This document shows, in pieces, positions 1 through 11,529 of a stretch of DNA of 64,000 nt. The notes under the pieces are model-generated. The model was given only the letters and a program-made list of their open reading frames with translations. It was not told where the DNA came from and did no database searches. The DNA is taken from contig CM031600.1 in the NCBI GenBank assembly GCA_018398815.1, forward strand, positions 47,724,792 through 47,788,791, in the 5' to 3' direction. The stretch's first letter is position 1. Every line of letters starts with the position of its first letter. Origin of the DNA: Conus ventricosus. Taxonomy: Eukaryota > Mollusca > Gastropoda > Neogastropoda > Conidae. Made by a program: the position numbers and the translations under genes.

Positions 1-161
1 TGTCACATTATTGGCTTAATCCAATTTGTACTTATCCGCATTCGGTTCGGCTATCCGCATTCATCCGTATTCGGTTCAAGGGTTAGCTTAAATTAAACAG
101 TTGGCTTATCGAGCATGCAGATGTCGGCCTGTTGTCTTACAGTCAGAGTACTAACTTCACA
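1..161 (+). repeat. 5' LTR of gypsy-1
   Basis: Begins TGTCACATT and ends AACTTCACA, giving the TG...CA ends expected of an LTR. It matches 57558-57721 closely and 4098-4263 more loosely. At about 160 bp it is short for a gypsy LTR. Confidence 0.85.
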
Positions 162-171
162 TGGTGTCAGA
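162..171 (+). promoter_or_regulatory. Primer-binding site, tRNA-Leu type
   Basis: TGGTGTCAGA directly follows the LTR. It is complementary to the 3' end of tRNA-Leu species ending TCTGACA plus CCA. The same ten bases follow the 5' LTR of gypsy-2 (10178-10187, - strand) and of the gypsy-1 copy at 57722-57731. Confidence 0.8.
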
Positions 172-250
172 CAAGACCACAGCCCACAGATAAGTATGGT
201 TTGATGTATTATGTTAACAGTTGTTAGAGTGTCAAGATTGTTAAGCAAAA

Positions 251-1080
251 ATGGCGAATGAGAACAACAACAACAAGACTTTTTTAAAACCCAACTTTCC
301 ACCCTTCAAAACAGCCCTCAAGGCCAATAAAACATCTGAGAAAGTTCAAACTCATGGCAAACCAGCGATCGCCTCTAACTCACAAAGAAGAAAAGGAGAC
401 CTGCGCCTTTTTCCCCTTCCTGCTTTGGGAAGATCCCCCGGAAGTTTTCGAGGGACTTCCTTTTGCGAGGAAGAAAAAACGGACATTGTCTTTCATCAAG
501 AAGTTTGGGATTTTTGTAAGACACAACGTGTGAAGCATACGAGTCATACAAGTTCCACAAGAGAGAGCAGGAACGGAGAGAACTTTGAGCTTGGTCACCG
601 CCCTGACGGCTCAAAAAAGCATTTCAAGGAAGAAGAAAGAAAAAACGCGACAGATTTGTGATTGGCTAAGGATGACGCTTTTGAAAAAAACTGCTTGAAT
701 GAAAGACCTTGACCTCCAAAAGCTGTGCAAATCAGACTCAAGAGAGCACGCAGACCCAATGAGCCCATGCACGGGGAGACCCGTGTGGGCCGCCCACAAC
801 ACAACCAAAAACCCCAAACCCCAGAAGCCTAAGGAAAACGGCCACACTCTATCGCAGCGACCAAAACTGCACCGGACAGCACATGCATCGATGGCGAGCC
901 CGCCATAACCGAAATAAATGTCCACAAAGCACCAGATGCAGAAAGTTTCCCAAAACCGGGACATTTTGAGGGTGTGCGGGTCACAGGCCAAACCCCATTG
1001 GGCCCAGAGGGGAAGAAGAGGAACAGCCCAGATGGACATTTGGTGGGAGGAAAGCAGGCCCCTTTGGGGAATCCCCATTC
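251..1080 (+). pseudogene. gypsy-1 gag, frameshifted
   Basis: Gag-like polyprotein start, at the ATG about 80 bp after the primer-binding site. The N-terminus (MANENNNN) matches MANEEQQQQQ in the better copy at 57811. That copy reads a typical gypsy Gag core: an alpha-helical segment with FKRQWQNH, then EEKEYQCAVFLACIGEDA and a downstream KFEWF-like block. In this copy the frame is lost repeatedly after about 40 codons. Pieces from about 690 to 1080 continue in other frames and may include the nucleocapsid knuckle, which I cannot place securely. Gag would package the element RNA in cytoplasmic particles. It cannot encode a functional protein as assembled. Confidence 0.7.
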
Positions 1081-1449
1081 ATTAAAGGACCCCCAACCAT
1101 ACTTTAAGCTAGTTCAGTGCCGCTAGGTAAAACCAAGAAAAACCCCAAAGGGGAAAACCCACGGAAAAAAACCAAGAAAAAACTCTATTACCGGGAAAGA
1201 AGGAAAATCATTTCCCTAACAATTCCCCAAAAAAATACCACAAAGAAAAGCCACACGGACACTACTCATCAAAGACCTAAAAGCCTTTCCCGGTCCCCAG
1301 CTATTTCTGCCCTTCAAATGATAAAAAAATGAACGCGCATGAAAAGGGAAGCCCTTACGGAAAATTTTTCCCTACACTCTTCAGAGGCCAAGGAAAACCT
1401 GACAACCACGTACAAAATACACCTCCGAAAGTTTCAAACCAATCGGGAC

Positions 1450-3700
1450 CTCACTACGTTACTTGCTCTTCCCTCCAAAAAATCAAAGAAGAACAGAAAA
1501 TCGCAAAAATTTTTGGAGTCTTTCCCGCTTGAAACCAACGACTGGTGTCCCAATAGTTGAGTCCCCAAATAAAACAACGGGGTCGAACTGTGTGGATTTC
1601 ACAAAACGAATGAGGGGGGTCAAATTGAGAACTTTCCACTTCCCTTTCCCCCACCACTTTTCGCCCATTTTTCTGGATCCACATCTTTAAAAAACCAAAC
1701 AGACTGCAACAGTGGTTTCCATCAATACCCCCTGAGACGATCACAGGAACTGACTACCTTTATTACGCCCTTTGAAAAGGTTTTGCAAAACCGACTCCCT
1801 TCGGATAACTCAGGCCCCCAATTTTCCACGCACCATGACCCCTTTCTTGCAGGTCTCCCAGGGGCCATCTTACAGATGACAACCCCCATGGGAAAGACCA
1901 AAACAACATGAGAATGCCCTCCCGGGGGATGCAGAAGCAAAGTAGCTGGGCTGACTCGAAAACCCCGACAATGTGAATTTTCAAAGCCGTCAATCAAGTT
2001 CTTTACAGATCCTCCCCAAGGGGACACCATTGACCCGAAAAGCGCGCCACACAAATTTTTCCAAAAAACCCAAACCAAAAAACCCAACCAGACCTACTGG
2101 GAGGTCAAACCCCTCGCCAAAGTTGCTGGGCCAACTGGCAGACCACCAGGGCTCTCAAGACCTCCTGAAAAGAAAAAACTGGGCCTGGGACCCCCCAAAA
2201 AATCCTTCCAACACATCAAAAAACACTGAGCCAGCACCTGTTCGGGTCACTACAGCCTGAGCCGGAAAACCCTCTTCACAACGTCGTCCATGGCCTTTGG
2301 CATACGCAGCAGAAACAGGGTAACGGCATTTTCAAACCCCCTTTTTGCACCAATCACTCACTTTTCCCAAAGGGGCGCACTATCCCCAAATGGGGAAAAA
2401 ACATTGGATGGCCCGGGGAGCAGAAATTTCAGAGTACATCACGGGATCAAAAACTTGGGCATTTGAAACAATCACAGACCACTCCTGGCCCTTTTGAAGA
2501 CCAAACCTCCCATGACTTCCCTCTCGCCGCGATTTTGCTGCGTGGACGAACCCTTTCCCAAAGGAAACAAAAAAAGGGAAGGACTTGATCACTGCGGGTG
2601 CCCTGTCTAAGCACCGGTCACTGCACAGAATAAACAAACAGCTAGAAGAAAACGACTCATGGTGGGGTCAGGTCCTCTCCAGTGTTTCCGCCACACCATC
2701 GAACTCGACCAGATCCGGGGAAGAGCTTTGCAAGGACCCAGTCTGCCAGAAAACAAAGATTTTATTCATAAAGGGTGGCCCGAACACGCCCTAATGAGAA
2801 ACCACCCTACGGGGCTGTTTTTGACACTATCCACGGGAAAAAACTTCCGCTCTATAACCAAAGGCATCCCCAAAAATGAGGCCAACCCTGGAGAAAATTC
2901 CATGGGGCTCAAGGAAATTGTCAATTTGGGCCCGGCACAAGAAATGTGTGGGGGCCAGGGTTTTCTGCCCCAAGATCAGGGGGGAACACTGTCTTACTGC
3001 TTCAAGAGAGACAAATCCCCCCAAGCCCCAAAAACCCCCAACCCCCTGATTACCCCCCTTTCAGAAAATAGGCATGGCCTTTTTCGAAATGAAGAAAAAC
3101 ATACCTATCGTTTTGGGCTATTTTTCAGATTCACGGCTACCCCCCTCAGGGAAACACAGCTGATGGACAACCACGCAAGACATGTTTTCCAACATGGAAT
3201 CCCCCAAAATTTTTTATGTCACAATGGGGCCCGTTCACCAGCTGCCAGTTTTTCGCCCGAGAAAATAAAGGATTCACACTGTCAAACAGTCCATACCCTC
3301 AAGCTAACGGAAAGCAGAAAGCATACAGAAGTGAATCTCTCATGAAGAAAGCAAAAAAACCCTTTCCGGCTCCCTCAGCTTCGGGGGAAAACCCTTCAGA
3401 GGGGCTGAGCCCCGGAACTACTCATGGGGCGAAAAGCTGCGAAACCCCAGTACCCTACGCCACAAAAACCTTTAAACCGGGGGGACAAAAAGAAAAAAAC
3501 TTCGGAGAGCAGGACAAAATTTCAAAAAGAACAAAGATAACTTTGACAGAGCAAACCGCACAAGAAACTCCCCCACTTACTCCAGGGCAACCGTGGGATC
3601 AAAACCCTCGGGGACCAGGGACCATCGTTCAGTCCTTCCCCTTCTGGCCTATGAAGCAGACCCCAGTGGGAGACAGAGGGGAACGGGGTCACCTTCCCCA
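1450..3700 (+). pseudogene. gypsy-1 pol: RT, RNase H and integrase, frameshifted
   Basis: Pol fragments spread over three frames. From about 1540 to 2250 is reverse transcriptase: a PIV..PK segment, VDFTKLNEGVK, DCNSGFHQ (palm motif), ITPFEKF and FCKTRLPFG-like text, then the connection region (FFTD.., RRFVG-like, AWAWDP). From about 2250 to 2640 comes RNase H text, ending in ALSKHRSLHR. From about 3000 to 3700 is integrase: a CQQNKPSQ-like zinc-region tail, an FQHGIPQNF / NGA.FTSCQF core around the second catalytic Asp, and SPYHPQANGK with its downstream Glu region. The order RT-RH-IN places the element in Ty3/gypsy rather than copia. No protease could be read. All frames are broken by one- to two-base slips, mostly in homopolymers. 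Confidence 0.8.
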
Positions 3701-4083
3701 GGGAACTCAAAAACCCGACCCCTTTTCAGAGTTTCTAGGGAGGGCCCCCTCTTACCCAGGGGCCTGGGGGATCCGCAGAGGGGGATATCCGGGGGCCCGG
3801 GAAACCCAACACCTGGCGGCCCCCCGGGCCCTACCACCCCAAAACCCCACAAGCAAAAAAACTGTCCCCCGGGTACCTCCAGAACTCCAAATGGGGGCCC
3901 CTCCCAGGCCAATCCCCAGCCAGAAAAAACCCCGCTACGCCTAGGCCAGACTCTAATGTGGCCCCACAGAAGCCCAAACCCCCGGAAACCCCGACCGGGT
4001 TCCCCAATGGACGTTTGAAGAAAAGAAAAGAAAAAAAAAATAGAGAAAGCAAAAATTTTTTAAATTTTGTCCTTTTTCCCGGG

Positions 4084-4098
4084 AAAAAAAAGGGGGAT
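4084..4098 (+). promoter_or_regulatory. Polypurine tract of gypsy-1
   Basis: A run of A and G ending GGGGGA lies just upstream of the 3' LTR start, where the plus-strand primer of a gypsy element should be. The surrounding sequence is poor quality, so the exact ends are uncertain. Confidence 0.5.
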
Positions 4099-4263
4099 TT
4101 TTCACATAATTGGCTTAACCCCAAATTTTTACTTATCCGCAAAGGTTGCTATCCGCATTATCCGGGATTCGTTTCAAGGGTTTTGCTTAAAAAAAAACAG
4201 TTGGCTTATCGAGCATGCAGGGTGTCGGCCCGTTGTCTTCCCGGCAGAGTTTCAAAATTCACA
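4098..4263 (+). repeat. 3' LTR of gypsy-1
   Basis: A degraded match to bases 1-161, including TTATCCGC, CAGTTGGCTTATCGAGCATGC and the terminal TTCACA. It is followed by tatgg, the start of locus X, which in copy B reads gtatgg after the same LTR end (16457). Confidence 0.8.
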
Positions 4264-5519
4264 TATGGGGTGCTTGGCGAGCTGGGTAGCAAAAGCAGGC
4301 AACTGACAAGGGCCCCCGTCCAGTTTCCCCCAATCCCAAAATCTGCACAAGAAAGCGATTCTGAGGGCCCTAAAAAAGGGGGTTTTGTTTAAAATCCCGA
4401 AAAAAATGGTTCCTTTAAACTGTCAGGAAGGGTTTAGTTTTATAACCCCGGTTCTCCTTTTCGTACTCCTTTCCCTTTCTTTTCTTTAAAAAAAAGGGTT
4501 TAAATGTAACAGAGAATGATAATGTTTTTGGCCTTTAAAAATGCAAAAATCTTGACTTGGGGCCCTTTATTAATCTTAGTTCACTCACGTAGTTATCAGG
4601 CCCCCCAACTAATCGCCCCGCTATCTTTGCATAGTTGGGAAATTTATAAAAAAATTTCATTCCCCTTTTATTTTTTTGTTTTTTCTGCTTTCAAACATCT
4701 TTATTGGCCATTTTAAAAAAAATAAGAACAGCAATCAACTTTCCCGACCCAAAAGAAAATTTAAAACAAATTTTTATTTTGAGTCTTTATTGTTTGCTAT
4801 GTTTTCGTAAGGCCCTAATCGGAAAAATTGTGAAAACCGCAGGATTCCGATTGGGGGTTCCCGAGCTCGGTTAGCAAAAGTACCCCCTTTTAGTTTTATG
4901 GGACAGATTTTTCTGGGGGCATGCGTTAAAAGGTTTAAAAAATAAGATATTTTGGGGCATTTGTTAGTTTTAACCAAAGGAGAAAAACGCCAGGAAAAAT
5001 GGGGGTGCAAAAGTGTGTGTTAATGCAGACAGTCAGTATCCCGATCGTTTTTTCCCATCGTTATCCTGGCGTGTGCTTCAAAAAATACTTTTCCCTTTTT
5101 AGATTATTTGCTAGATCTGTAATCTGAGAAAAGGTAACTACCCCCCCTTCATAAAAACCTTTGGCCATTTTATTTCCTTTTAAAAGTGAAAGTTTTTCCA
5201 AAAATGACCTGGGCTTGGGATCTTTTAAACACTAAAATTAAAATGTCAAAGGCGCGCTATGTCCCATACCAAAAGGGGGTTTCCAAAAAAGGGAGCAGGA
5301 AAAGGGTTTGAAAAGTCATAAGTGTTCAACTTTTTAAAAAAATCACCCTCCGTTCTTCATTCCTTCCAAATTTATTTTTTTTTCTTCTGATTTTTTAAGA
5401 CGGTTGGCTTTGTTTTTTTTTGTATTCTCGTGAAAATTAAATTTCCTGTTCATTTTTACAAAAAAATGGGAATGATCGATTCATTTACGTTTTCCCCCAT
5501 CCCAGAGATTTAATAATTT
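4264..5519. other. Locus X copy A, left part: non-coding unique sequence
   Basis: No gene seen. The sequence aligns by eye with 16458-17287 plus 18169-18584 of copy B. The join at about 5070-5090 is the empty insertion site of the SINE found in copy B: tggcgtgtgcttcaaaaaatactttt here, with nothing between the halves. Homopolymers are inflated compared with copy B. Confidence 0.75.
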
Positions 5520-5692
5520 TTGAAGAAAAAACCCAAAAAAAAAAAGGGAAGCCAAAAAAAACCCCTCCAAACTACTTTCATTTTGACCGTCAAACCCCAA
5601 AAGCGCGTCACACAAAACGCTTTATACTAAGCTGTATCCGGGTTTAAAAGGAAAGTGAAACTTTGTTTTTTAAAAATTTTCAAATACACTCC
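5520..5692 (-). repeat. 3' LTR of gypsy-2
   Basis: Matches the right LTR in order: CTACTTTCA-like text, GACGTCAAACC, AAAGCGCGTCACACAAA, CTGTATCC, GGGTTTAAAAG and GTGAAACT. This copy has longer homopolymer runs than the right LTR. Confidence 0.8.
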
Positions 5693-5989
5693 CTTTTCCC
5701 GAAGGGAAAAAAATTAAAATTTTTCAAACTGTGATAAGACAATTTTTGAATGATAGAATGAGCACGAGTATTTATGAAAATAATCTGCATGAAAAATTTT
5801 TTACCTTTGCACTACTTTGGTTTTTTGGGTCTCGCACCAAAATTTTTTTCCAATTTTATTTCATGAATGGGCCCTTTTTTTTTCTTTTTTTTTCTTTTTT
5901 TAAAATTTATCAAAAAAAATTTATTTTAAAAATTTTAAGTTCTAGCTTTTAACAAAGTTCAATAAGGCGCTCAGGCTTTTGCGTTGTTC

Positions 5990-8900
5990 TGGCGGATCTT
6001 CTCGCGGACATCTGTGGCCCTGGGGTCATTGAAGATGGCAGGCTCTGGGAAGGAGTTGGCATCATGGTTGTCTTGACTGGCGTCGAACCATCGGTGACAG
6101 CAGGTAGGCCCTTGGCAGGTGAGCAGGGAGGAGGTTGTGCACTGGGAGGGGTGCACGTGGAACCAAGAAGTGTGGAGTGCGTTGAAAGGGAAAGGGGAAG
6201 GAGGAAGGTGGTTGCCTTGCTGAGAAAGCAAACAAGGCTCGTACAGCTTCCTGATCATCTGCTGATTTCGGCGGATGACTCCACCGTCGGATGTCTGGAT
6301 TGATGAGACTTCGGGAAAGTACATGAGATTGATGACAATTACCCTCCTTTCTCGTCGGGGATCCCCCCCTTGTTGCCAGATGAGATGTCTTCTGGGCCAA
6401 CAACTTTATGTCTTCTGTCGTAGCTGGTTTTATTTTCTCTCGGTATTCTTTTTCCCCTCTTCTTCAGGAAGACACGTTGGGGGTCTTGGGAAGGAGAGGT
6501 CTGGATGACATGGAACTGGGTTTTCAGACTGCTTTCCCATGCTCAGTTGGGCAGGAGAGAAACCTTTGGAAGGGGAGTGTTGCGATACATGAGAAAACCC
6601 AAGGTACTCATCATCGCATTCTTGATGAGGTTCTTAATGGTTTGAACTGCGCGTTAAAACCTCCCCATTGGATTGGGCGTAGTGAGGTGAAGAGGTGATA
6701 TGCTCGAAGTTCCAGGATTGGCAAATCTGGAGAATCTTCGGCTGCAAACTGTGGTCCATTGTCGGAAACTGAGTGTCCGGAATGCCATGGCGACTGAAGA
6801 CTTTCTTCTTTTTGTTGACTGTCTTGCGCTGGCGATCTTGTTCATGAGCAACGATCTAAACGTCTCGTGAGCAGTAGTCACAACTATGAGGAACTGCTTG
6901 CCCTCATGCTGAAAGAAGTCAGCTGCAACTCTAGACCAAGGACGCTCAGGGAAGGGCGTACCTTTCATGGGCTCCACTCTGGCTTTCCTGTTTTTGGCAC
7001 AGTCAGGGAAAGTCTTGACCATGATGTCAATGTCTTGGGACAGCCCTGGCCACCACACAGAGTTTGCCGTGTTTTCTTCGTCTTGTTGACACTTGTTGAC
7101 CATCATGTAGGGTCGAAGGACATCTTGTCGGAGTGACGGAGGGTTTGACTAGTCGCGTACCTCTCAGCAGGGACTGTTGTTGAAGACAGGAAACTCTGCT
7201 CTTTTGAAGTAGGTCTTGAGAGGTTGTTGAGAGCCTCTTCTCTGGCCAGCCATTTTGAACGTAGCGCATGACCAGTTTGGGGATTTCACCCTTCTGGAGT
7301 TCTGCCCGGATCTCTTCCAGCCTGTGGTCAGAAGCTGGCAAGGTCAGCGGACAGCATTAAATTTTATGCCTCTGCTTGGCAGGTCAGGTCATTGCCCGCA
7401 GAATCTGTGGTAGCAAAGGTGCTTTTGGACAGAGTGTCAGCGATATAGGTTCTTTGCCAGGGACATGGACAATGTCAAAAGAATACCGCATCAGCCTCAT
7501 CCTGAAGCGCTGGATGGGGACAGGAGTTCGCGATGAGCTTGGTAGAGAACAGAGGGACAAGGGGCTTGTGGTCTGTTTCTACCCAAAAGGGGACATGCCA
7601 ACCAACAAATCTGACCAATTTTCAGGCTCCAGGTGACTGCAAGAGCCTCCTTTCGATCTGTGCTTTACCGCTGCTCAGTCGCTGTGAGGGAACGGCTTGC
7701 GTATGCAACAGGATGGAGTTGACCGTTGTCTTGGCGTTGAAGACATACAGCCCCAAAGGGACCGTAGCTACTGGAGTCTGCCGAGATGACGGTTCTCACG
7801 CTGGGGGATTTTTCAGTGCGAGAGTCTTGGTGAGGCAAGGCCCTTCTTGAGAGTGTCGAAGGCACCCTGTTGTTCTGGTCCCAGACACGTTGACTCTTTG
7901 CGCAGCAGGTCTCGCAGTGGCTTGACTTTTCGGAAAAGGTTTGGCAGGAACTTCATCAGCGGGTTCACCTTCCAAAAATCTTCGGATGTCAGCCACGTTC
8001 TTCGGCGCCTCCATCTCCATGATGGCCTTCACCTTGGCAGGGTCTTTCCTCAGGCCGCCGACTGAAGAATCTACGTTCTGGCCAAGGTACTCGAGCTGCG
8101 TTTTGGCGAACTCGAACTTGTCGGGGTTGGAGGGTCGGGTTTTTGCCTGGGAGAGCCTCTCCAGGACAGAAATAAAGCCTGGCGTGTGTTCAGTTTTGGG
8201 TCTTTGCCAATGCAAGGATGTCGTCTATGTGACAAAGAACACCCTCAAGGCCATGGAGGATGTTGTCCATCTTTTTCTGGAAGTACTCCGGCGCGGACGT
8301 AATTCCATAGGGCAGACGCTTGATTTGAAGCGCCCAAAGGGAGTGATGAACGTGGTGAGCTCGGAATTGCCCGTCAAGCACGAGCTGATGGAATCCAGAG
8401 TTTGCATCCAACTTGGAATACCGTTGCCCTTGGAGATCTTGCTGAGAGTCTGCTCCACAGATGGCATGGCGTAGACCTCTCTTTTCACGCTCTTGTTGAG
8501 GCGGGTCAGGTCGACGCAGATACGAACATTGCCATTGGATTTGGGCAAACAATCGATTGGAGCGCACCAATCCGTCGGAGTGCCCACCGGTTCGATAACG
8601 TCACCTTCCACCATCTCGTTCAGCTGAGCTTCCACCTTCTTCAGGAGGGGTAAGGGAACACGCCTGGGCACCGTTTGAGCGAACGGCTTGGCGTCGTCCT
8701 TGAGGAGGATGGTTTGGCTCACCCCCCTTTTTTACCCAGTCCGGTGAACAACTTGGGGAAATGGACGCTTGACGTGCTGGATGAAGTGAAGCTGGCCTTC
8801 GCCGTCTGCTGGGCAGGCTGCCCACCAGTAGGCAAGGATCTGATTGCCCTGATGGTAAAGGCACCTGGGATGTCGCTGATGAGCCCCAGCTTCCTGATGG

Positions 8901-9230
8901 CAGGCGCACCAAGTAGGAGTTTAGATGCCTTGACCGATGTAGCCTTCTCACGAACCGTGTACGACCAAGGTTGAGGTCGAGGTTGACGCACCTTCACCTC
9001 CAGTGGTGGTCACCGGCCCAAGGAGAGTGCGGTCAGGCTCTTGGAGTGTCCCAACGCTGGTTTTGAAAAATGTGGTCGGGCATCACAGAACTTGGGCCCC
9101 GGGTGTCTATACACCAGGTCAGCTCGCGTGATCCCACCTTCAGCTTGATGTGCCACCCAGGGTCAGCAGGCACTGATGACCTCCCGGAACGGCTGCTGGG
9201 TGACAGTTTTTGCACGCACGCCATTACTAC
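5990..9230 (-). pseudogene. gypsy-2 pol: protease, RT, RNase H, integrase, frameshifted
   Basis: Read right to left. 9224-9040 is an aspartic protease with CIDT followed by a shifted Gly-Ala-Gln and VMPDHIF. 8995-8720 is the linker, with KLLLGAPAIRKLGLI. 8720-8170 is RT with NEMVEGDVIEPV, PTDWCAPI, VRICVDLTRLNKSV, LDANSGFHQL, GITSAPEYFQKKM and the catalytic box CHIDDIL. 8160-7870 is the connection (FAKTQLEYLGQNV, NVADIRRFL). 7860-7400 is RNase H (VISADSSSYG, LHPVAYASRSLTATEQRY). 7340-6480 is integrase, with VWWPGLSQDID, the zinc-region C..C, ERPWSRVAADFF, FLIVV and, in a shifted frame, a VDNGPQF-like and YAQSNGE region. A Pro/Ser-rich tail runs to about 5990. The first RT catalytic-box residue is His rather than Tyr. 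At least six frame changes prevent translation as assembled. Confidence 0.88.
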
Positions 9231-9249
9231 TGACGCCCCCCGAAAACTG

Positions 9250-10170
9250 GGGACCCCATCTTCAGTACTGCTCCGCTTGGGTTCTCGTGGACGACCTCAT
9301 GGACTGACGCTGAGCTTTACAAACGATGGGTAGTGGCCTTCTTGGTGCCTTTCTGCAACAAACCTTCGCTGCCGGCAGTTCTTCTTGCCGGGAGGATGTT
9401 TCCCCATTGCAGTAGCCGCACTTTGGCCAGCTGGCGGGGCCCTTGGTGTCACCTTTCTTGCCACCGCGCTACCTTTGATGCACTCTGTCGCATGTTACCT
9501 TGAAAAATTCTCGGAGGGCACCCACACTGGCTGTCTTGCTTCTTTCCAGTTCTTTTCTTAGCCAGTTCCCTCATGGCGGAATGTCAGTGGTCTTCTGTAA
9601 GGTAAGCCTTGGCCCAAACGTCTTTACGTTTCAGCTTGGCGGTGTCATCTTTGCATAAAAACACCAGCTTGTCTCTGATCATTGTGTCACAGTTGTCAAA
9701 CTTACAAGCTGTGCCTTGTCTTTGACTAACCTGAGCAACAATCAAACGACTGGGAAGGCTCCCTGTGCAGATGGAACCAAAACTGTTCGCGCAAAAATCA
9801 ACTGCGGGTCTCTACGTTGAAAAAAGCATCATACTTCCCCAGAACAGTGTTGTAATTGGTCTTGCTTTCTGCTGGCGGGGGCTGGTCGGCATTGTCTGGG
9901 TTAGGTCTTTCCCCCCAAAAAAAACAAAATTGGAGAAGATCTCGAGTCCTTCTTCACAATAATGGTTTAATAAAAGTCCAATTTCACGCGTCCGGCTTGG
10001 CACTGGCACCCTTTTGCTTGAAGAAAAATGTGGGAACGAATTTTCCCACTTCTTCCATGCCGCTGCTGGATTTGCACTAACCACAAATGAGTCGGGGTCC
10101 TCACTTTAAATTTGGGAACTCAGCCATTCGTACGTTATTCCCGTTCACAATACGTAGGGCTGTTTCAAGT
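9250..10170 (-). pseudogene. gypsy-2 gag, frameshifted
   Basis: The region between the primer-binding site and the protease. The only clear domain is a zinc knuckle at about 9360-9420, with CGYCNG then, after a one-base slip, HPPGKKNC: a Cys-X2-Cys-X4-His-X4-Cys pattern that binds RNA. Upstream (9500-9700) the frame reads charged helical segments but slips often. No start codon can be assigned confidently. Confidence 0.6.
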
Positions 10171-10177
10171 TCACAAT

Positions 10178-10187
10178 TCTGACACCA
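10178..10187 (-). promoter_or_regulatory. Primer-binding site of gypsy-2, tRNA-Leu type
   Basis: On the - strand this reads TGGTGTCAGA immediately after the LTR end ACTTCACA, identical to gypsy-1. It fixes the element's orientation and the inner end of its 5' LTR. Confidence 0.8.
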
Positions 10188-10350
10188 TGTGAAGTAATAA
10201 CAAAAACAAGGCAGCCAAAAAACCAGCATCCATCTACTTTCAGTTTCTGACGTCAAACCGAAAAGCGCCGTCACACAAAAGCGCGTCATACATTTAAACT
10301 GTATCCCGGGTTTAAAAGTGAAAGTGAAACTAGTTTTAACTTTACACTCA
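10188..10350 (-). repeat. 5' LTR of gypsy-2
   Basis: 163 bp. On the - strand it starts TGAGTGTAAAG and ends TTACTTCACA. It pairs with 5520-5692. Confidence 0.8.
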
Positions 10351-11529
10351 ATATTTTACGGACGAAAATAGGTCATAAGATGCAATAAGATAACTGTACT
10401 TACTCCGGAAGATGCAACATATATACAGCTATCATCAAGTCTTTTTCACCAAGTCCATTTGAAATAATGCATTCAAACAAAGTCACACAACTCAGTTAAT
10501 TGCTCTCCCAAAAAAAGAATTCATTTGTTTGTCTCGAAACCGCCTTGGAAAATTTCATCTGGAAATTCTGTCTTTATCAAGGCATTTTCATCTCCATGAA
10601 AACTGTAATTTTGGGATGAAGTTCATGCATTCAAATCTCCAGTTACAAGAAAAAATAAGTCACCCCCACGCTTCATGCAAATTTAATTTACATTCCTCGA
10701 GCAGTTCCATGCCCTTTCCCTCCTGTTGAGATTTCCAGTACGGTGAAACATTCCGGAGTAGGCTTATGTAAGAACATTTAACATGATTTGTTTTTCTGTG
10801 GAAAACAAGTCTTTATTTAGCTTCATAACAACAGTGTTTGTGACTTACATTTCATTTTGTTCAACATATTCAGCAAAACATTTCCTCATAACGAAATGGG
10901 TGTTGTCCGTTTTTGCAAAAGCCTGTAACGGTTTTTTGGGTGTGTGTGTGTGTGTGTGTGTGTGTGGTGTTTTGTTTTTTAATAGAAATTTTAAATTCTC
11001 TGTTATCTACATTATTTACAAAAGAAGTTGTGCTGGGTCTTAAAAGGATAGTACACCATGTGGTTGCTTGCAGCACCTGCGAACTATGTCCCTGAATCTT
11101 TTATGATTGTCTATCTAGTATTGGAGAGGAGAGGAGAGGAGAGAGAGGGAGGAGAGAGAGAGAAGGAAGATGAGAGGAGAGGAGTGGGGAGAGAGAGAGG
11201 AGAGCAGTCCATCCATGCATGTTGTGTTAATATTAATTCGGACCCGTGATTTTACTCATTTTCGGCGAAAAGTTACGAACTTTATTACATGTTCGATTGT
11301 GTCTTCAAGCCCATTTAAAGCAGTCAGTGCATGCATGCATGCGGCGCGCACGCCACGCACGCACGCACGCACGCACGCACGCAGCACGCACACCACACAC
11401 ACACACACCACACCCACACACCCCATTATACACACACACACGCGCGCGCGGTTACGTACACAAGTGTACAAAACATAAGCCCGTGAATATAAATAAATCA
11501 GGAATATTAACCACCGTACGACCCCACCT
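10351..11529. other. Locus X copy A, middle part: non-coding with GT, GA and CA microsatellites
   Basis: No gene. It aligns with 18580-19905 of copy B. It holds a GT run (10940-10965), a GA-rich tract (11125-11205), ACGC repeats (11342-11385) and CA repeats to 11455. It lacks the ~190 bp that copy B has at 19114-19306. The last 14 bases (11516-11529, gtacgaccccacct) are the left target duplication of the LINE that follows. Confidence 0.7.

Larger units (their letters stand above)
1..4263 (+). mobile_element. Ty3/gypsy LTR retrotransposon, gypsy-1 (corrupted copy)
   Basis: LTR retrotransposon with two short LTRs (about 161 and 166 bp) that start TGTCAC and end ACTTCACA. A primer-binding site follows the 5' LTR and a purine-rich tract precedes the 3' LTR. 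Between them, fragments of gag, reverse transcriptase, RNase H and integrase read in that order in all three + frames. It replicates through RNA and integrates with a 5-bp duplication; the 3' flank begins (g)tatg, matching gtatg in front of the related copy at 57558. No long ORF survives. The damage is dominated by stretched runs of A, C, G or T, which looks more like consensus error than ageing. The first base of the window is the first base of the LTR, so the left flank is unseen. Confidence 0.9.
5520..10350 (-). mobile_element. Ty3/gypsy LTR retrotransposon, gypsy-2
   Basis: Element of about 4.8 kb read on the - strand. Its LTRs are at 10188-10350 (5') and 5520-5692 (3'), with a primer-binding site at 10178-10187 and a purine-rich tract just inside the left LTR. 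It encodes Gag with a zinc knuckle, protease, RT, RNase H and integrase. It is inserted in locus X: flanks on both sides match contiguous sequence at 18575-18590 in copy B, with atatt at the junction, consistent with a 5-bp target duplication (left atttt in poor sequence, right atatt at 10351-10355). The sequence is better preserved than gypsy-1, but the frames still slip every few hundred bases. Confidence 0.9.

Noticed and set aside
611..1078. 155-codon - strand ORF with hydrophobic segments
   Set aside because: It is antisense to gypsy-1 gag and arises from the corrupted sequence.
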